Shown here piece by piece: positions 6,608-11,519 of a stretch of 11,519 bases of DNA. The position numbers and the translations under genes were made by a program. This DNA comes from JBBRLA01 sp038231615 (GTDB lineage Bacteria > Myxococcota_A > Polyangia > Palsa-1104 > JAEUJZ01), in assembly GCA_038231615.1 (NCBI GenBank), contig JBBRLA010000233.1:1-11519 (forward strand), read 5' to 3'. The notes beneath the pieces are model-generated. The model did no database searches. It was given only the letters and a program-made list of their open reading frames with translations, and was not told where the DNA came from. The stretch's first letter is position 1. The number at the start of each line of letters is the position of its first letter.

Positions 6608-6736
6608 CCCTTAAGCGTAGTGCAGCGCTGTGTTCAATGCAAGCCCAAGAGCGCGCGTGCACCCTTTTGGTCGCGCGGCCATGACGCGACGAGTCAATTG
6701 TAGCGGCAGGGGACCCAACCTGCTATTCAAGAGAGC

Positions 6737-7324
6737 ATGCTGGCTCTTTTCGCCCTGCTGGCGGTCTACCTGCTTGGATCGATCCCGTTCGGGCTGATCG
6801 TGGCCCGGCGCAGGGGTATCGACCTGCAGAAGGTCGGCTCGGGGAACATCGGGGCCACCAATGCCGCGCGGGCGCTGGGCAAGGGGTGGGGCGGCTTCGT
6901 CTTGCTTCTGGATGCGGCCAAGGCCACGGTGCCGGTGTTCATCTGCGGGTGGATTCTCCGCGATCACCCCCGACGGGAATGGATGCAGGCAGCGGTAGGA
7001 GTGGCGGCACTCTGCGGACACGTCTTCTCCGTGTTCCTGCGTTTCCACGGCGGCAAGGGGGTGGCGACCACCGTCGGATGCCTGCTGGCGCTGGAGCCAG
7101 AAGCGGCGTTGCTCGGGCTGCTGGCCTTTGCCGTGGCCTACCGGTTGACGAGGATCTCCTCCGTGGGGTCGCTGAGCGCGGTGCTGCTCTTCCCGCTCTG
7201 GCTGCATCTGTGCCACGCGTCGGCGCCCACCTGGGCCTTCACCTGCTTCGCCCTGTTTCTCATCCTGTTGCGCCACGAGGGGAACATCCGGCGGCTCCTG
7301 CGACGGCAGGAGCGGAAGGTGTAG
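6737..7324 (+). CDS. plsY: PlsY, acyl-phosphate:glycerol-3-phosphate acyltransferase
   Basis: Integral inner-membrane enzyme that transfers the acyl group from acyl-phosphate (made by PlsX) to glycerol-3-phosphate, giving lysophosphatidic acid, the first committed step of phospholipid synthesis. The 195 residues match the usual length and show all three family motifs: GSGNIGATNA at 34-43, GHVFSVFLRFHGGKGVAT at 94-111, and RHEGNIRRL at 179-187. Hydrophobic segments lie at about 1-22, 53-73, 84-102, 112-135 and 145-178. Small deviations are His in place of the usual Lys in the 'FKGGKG' part of motif 2, and RHEGNI in place of RHRENI in motif 3. The ATG at 6737 has only a weak GAGAG upstream. The histidine kinase gene starts 5 bases after the stop, so the two are probably cotranscribed. 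Confidence 0.96.
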   Translation: MLALFALLAVYLLGSIPFGLIVARRRGIDLQKVGSGNIGATNAARALGKGWGGFVLLLDAAKATVPVFICGWILRDHPRREWMQAAVGVAALCGHVFSVFLRFHGGKGVATTVGCLLALEPEAALLGLLAFAVAYRLTRISSVGSLSAVLLFPLWLHLCHASAPTWAFTCFALFLILLRHEGNIRRLLRRQERKV

Positions 7325-7329
7325 GTCCC

Positions 7330-10032
<2,703 letters not shown>

Positions 10033-10096
10033 GGAATCTTTCGAGTGCGCCTTAATTCTCCGGAAAAATCGGCGATAGGGGAACAGAGGGCCCAGG

Positions 10097-10127
10097 GGTC
10101 CCGCGATGCACCGCGGGGCCTGCATCG
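10097..10127 (+). promoter_or_regulatory. Two mutually exclusive hairpins upstream of the 140-residue gene
   Basis: Hairpin A pairs 10097-10105 with 10112-10120 (nine pairs, one G-T wobble, six-base loop). Hairpin B pairs CGATGCA (10104-10110) with TGCATCG (10121-10127), using the loop of A. The two cannot form together in full. The region ends about 15 bases before the ribosome-binding site AGGAG (10143-10147). A leader RNA switch or a terminator of the kinase transcript are both possible; no T-run follows directly, although GTCTGTTT lies near. Confidence 0.35.
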
Positions 10128-10152
10128 GGCTCGTCTGTTTACAGGAGCCGAC

Positions 10153-10575
10153 ATGATGCTCGCTAAGCCGCCGTCTTCCTCATCCCTGGCCGATAAGGCC
10201 CTCTTTCTATGGCAGGCGCTCGGCGTCTCGGAAGGTGAACTGGAACAATTCCTGCATTTGGTGACAGCACCGAAAAGCCAGGCGTCCTGCTCTTCGGCCG
10301 GCGGGAGGTCCACCGCCATGGCGGGGCTGCTCCTCATCCTGCGCGTCCGCAACGCGCTGCTCGCGCTGGCAGCGGATCTCCCCGAGCCCGAAACCAAGTC
10401 CCACCCGATGATGGTGATAGATGACCACACGGGCGCGACGCACGCAGGGGCTGAACGTGGCATTCCGCATACGTGGGCGGCATGCGAGGTGAACATCGGA
10501 CGATCGCGGGGCCAGGCCGATCCGCCCTTACCTGAAACGACTCTTCATCAACGTGACCCTGTATGGCGCGAATGA
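10153..10575 (+). CDS. Unrecognised small protein, possibly frameshifted at its 3' end
   Basis: I do not recognise this 140-residue product. The start is well supported: AGGAG lies 5 bases before the ATG at 10153. The first half looks like real protein, with a Ser-rich N-terminus and a helical segment (ADKALFLWQALGVSEGELEQ), then LLLILRVRNALLALAADLPEP, which could be an amphipathic or weakly hydrophobic helix. After about residue 85 the sequence loses protein character (THAG, GIPHTWAACEV and a Pro/Gln/Arg-rich end), while another frame looks more protein-like. The true product may therefore be shorter or interrupted. A long open frame on the opposite strand over the same region has poor protein character. 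The gap to the kinase gene upstream is 120 bases. Confidence 0.5.
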   Translation: MMLAKPPSSSSLADKALFLWQALGVSEGELEQFLHLVTAPKSQASCSSAGGRSTAMAGLLLILRVRNALLALAADLPEPETKSHPMMVIDDHTGATHAGAERGIPHTWAACEVNIGRSRGQADPPLPETTLHQRDPVWRE

Positions 10576-10636
10576 GGGCTTCATAGTAAGAAGGGCCCTG
10601 GACGGTCTGCAAGTGCGGTCAAGTTTGAGGTTATAA
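10493..10636 (+). pseudogene. Possible displaced 3' coding segment in a second frame
   Basis: In a frame different from that of the 140-residue gene, codons from 10493 to the TAA at 10634-10636 encode a segment containing LKRLFINVTLYGANEGF and then VRRALDGLQVR. This reads like a folded protein and mostly uses GC-ending codons. It has no start codon of its own before a GTG at 10550, and an in-frame TGA lies at 10490-10492. It could be the original C-terminus of the upstream gene after a frameshift, a fragment of a decayed gene, or chance. The opposite strand is also open here but with poorer codon character. Confidence 0.3.
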
Positions 10637-10637
10637 A
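10632..10637 (+). promoter_or_regulatory. Possible -10 element of the last gene
   Basis: TATAAA matches five of six bases of the sigma-70 -10 consensus and is conspicuous in GC-rich surroundings, about 75 bases before the ATG at 10711. The best -35 candidate, CTGCAA at 10607-10612, is weak and its spacing of 19 bases is long. It overlaps the end of the displaced segment, so it may only be codon sequence. Confidence 0.3.
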
Positions 10638-10710
10638 TGGGCCCTGTGCTACTCTGAAACGGGTACGGGCAGCTTGAGCGCAACATCACGACCCAGGCGG
10701 CGAGAGCTAG

Positions 10711-11519
10711 ATGGACGTTCGCTGCGAGAAGTGCGAGACCACCTACGAGTTTGACGACTCTCGACTGACCGAGACGGGGGTCAACGTCAAGTGCACGCTA
10801 TGCGGCAACCTCTTCCGGGTGCGCCGTCGGGCCCCCTTTGTTACCAAGGAGATTCCCGGACTGAGGGCCGTTTCGGCCCAGATCGGCGTCGGCACAGAGA
10901 GCAAGGAGTCGGGGCAGTTCCGAGCAGGATCGGCCAAGGAACGGGGCTGGCTTCTGCGCCTAAAACACACCCAGGAGGTGCTGCGTTTTCGCGAGCTGAC
11001 CACGCTGCGTCAGTGGATTTTGGAGAAGCGGGTGGTGCGCGATGACGACATTTCCCGCGGCGGCGCGGTGTGGCGGCGGCTGGGGCAGGTGGTGGAGCTG
11101 GAGTCGTTCTTCCACTCGGCGGTGCCGCGGCTGCGCACGGGCCCCTCGACAGCGCAGCCGTCTGCGGGGTCGTCTTCCCTGTCCCAGGGCGCGCCGCTGT
11201 CCCAGGAGCCGCGCCGGCTGCGGACGGGGACACCCGGGTTCGGGGTGGGCCCGGTCGGTTCGATCCCCCTGAGCAAGACCGGGATGCGGGCACAGGACGA
11301 CGGAGTGCCAGGGCAGCAGCTTCGCCTGTCTTCGACGGGGCGGACGATGCGCCCGCGGCTGCAGAAGCAAGGCACGCTGCCCGGGGTGACCCCCGATCAG
11401 CAACCCCGGGTCTCGGCGGAGAGCGTGGGGCCTCCCCTGTTCAAGGCGCCTTCGTTGGCCAGCGAAGGGATGGCCATGGAGTCCCTCTCCTCCAAGCCGC
11501 AGCAGGCGCTTGAGGCGTC
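10711..11519 (+). CDS. Zinc-ribbon / GYF-like domain protein, truncated by window edge
   Basis: An open frame of 269 codons that continues past the window. The N-terminus is a four-cysteine MJ0042-type zinc ribbon (Cys5-X2-Cys8, Cys28-X2-Cys31; MDVRCEKCETTYEFDD), followed by a basic RVRRR stretch. Residues 79-133 (from GWLLRL through LTTLRQWILEKRVVRDDDIS to ELESFF) look like the GYF-type module that commonly follows such ribbons in myxobacterial proteins, where 'defined start, rank of the row, R-D-D' sequences recur. From about 134 the sequence is Pro/Ser/Gly/Gln-rich and probably disordered. In related proteins a membrane segment or TPR repeats follow; they would lie beyond the window. The ATG at 10711 places the ribbon at the usual position. 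Its role is likely regulatory or scaffolding but is not established. Confidence 0.85.
   Translation, partial: MDVRCEKCETTYEFDDSRLTETGVNVKCTLCGNLFRVRRRAPFVTKEIPGLRAVSAQIGVGTESKESGQFRAGSAKERGWLLRLKHTQEVLRFRELTTLRQWILEKRVVRDDDISRGGAVWRRLGQVVELESFFHSAVPRLRTGPSTAQPSAGSSSLSQGAPLSQEPRRLRTGTPGFGVGPVGSIPLSKTGMRAQDDGVPGQQLRLSSTGRTMRPRLQKQGTLPGVTPDQQPRVSAESVGPPLFKAPSLASEGMAMESLSSKPQQALEA

Noticed and set aside
6611..7276. Minus-strand open frame of 221 codons opposite plsY
   Set aside because: Polar low-complexity sequence antisense to a fully motif-supported plsY.
6886..7329. N-terminal extension of the kinase frame upstream of the GTG at 7330
   Set aside because: It would overlap plsY in another frame almost completely and encodes Arg/Gly/Ala-rich sequence unlike a sensor N-terminus.
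10097..10125. H-type pseudoknot combining both hairpins
   Set aside because: Full formation would leave zero-length connecting loops across a nine-pair stem, which is sterically impossible; alternative folding is the better reading.

Overview
The window looks like chromosomal DNA of a high-GC Gram-negative bacterium, most likely Myxococcota or a related deltaproteobacterial lineage. This is an inference from three things: a zinc-ribbon protein with a GYF-like segment and a long Pro/Ser/Gly-rich tail of the kind common in myxobacteria, a large NtrB-type histidine kinase with many membrane segments, and a type III secretion/flagellar export-gate homologue outside any flagellar cluster. No rRNA, tRNA, CRISPR array, insertion sequence or integrase was seen.

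Left part (1-4664, all minus strand) is one tightly packed operon read from right to left. It runs: an SctR/FliP-family export-gate membrane protein (4664-4002), an unrecognised 501-residue protein (3986-2481), an unrecognised 393-residue protein whose GTG start overlaps the previous stop (2484-1303), a MoxR/RavA-type AAA+ ATPase (1297-113), and the first 28 codons of a further gene leaving the window (85-1). The two unrecognised genes are strikingly AT-rich next to the rest of the window. A T3SS/flagellar gate subunit in one operon with a MoxR ATPase and two orphan proteins is the most unusual thing here. It resembles the layout of MoxR-vWA ternary systems, but I know of no described system of this type that includes SctR.

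Middle part (4665-6736). A 317-base upstream region with a CRP-like palindrome and a strong hairpin separates the operon from a divergently transcribed small protein with two zinc ribbons (4982-5353). Convergent to that gene is a YbjN-like/pspA pair (6589-5380, minus strand), probably a membrane-stress unit. The YbjN-like gene has its Shine-Dalgarno sequence inside a hairpin.

Right part (6737-11519, plus strand) is GC-rich. PlsY (acyl-phosphate:glycerol-3-phosphate acyltransferase) is followed after 5 bases by a 900-residue sensor histidine kinase with no response regulator in view. Next comes a 140-residue protein of unknown function whose 3' end may be frameshifted, then a zinc-ribbon/GYF-like protein cut by the window edge.
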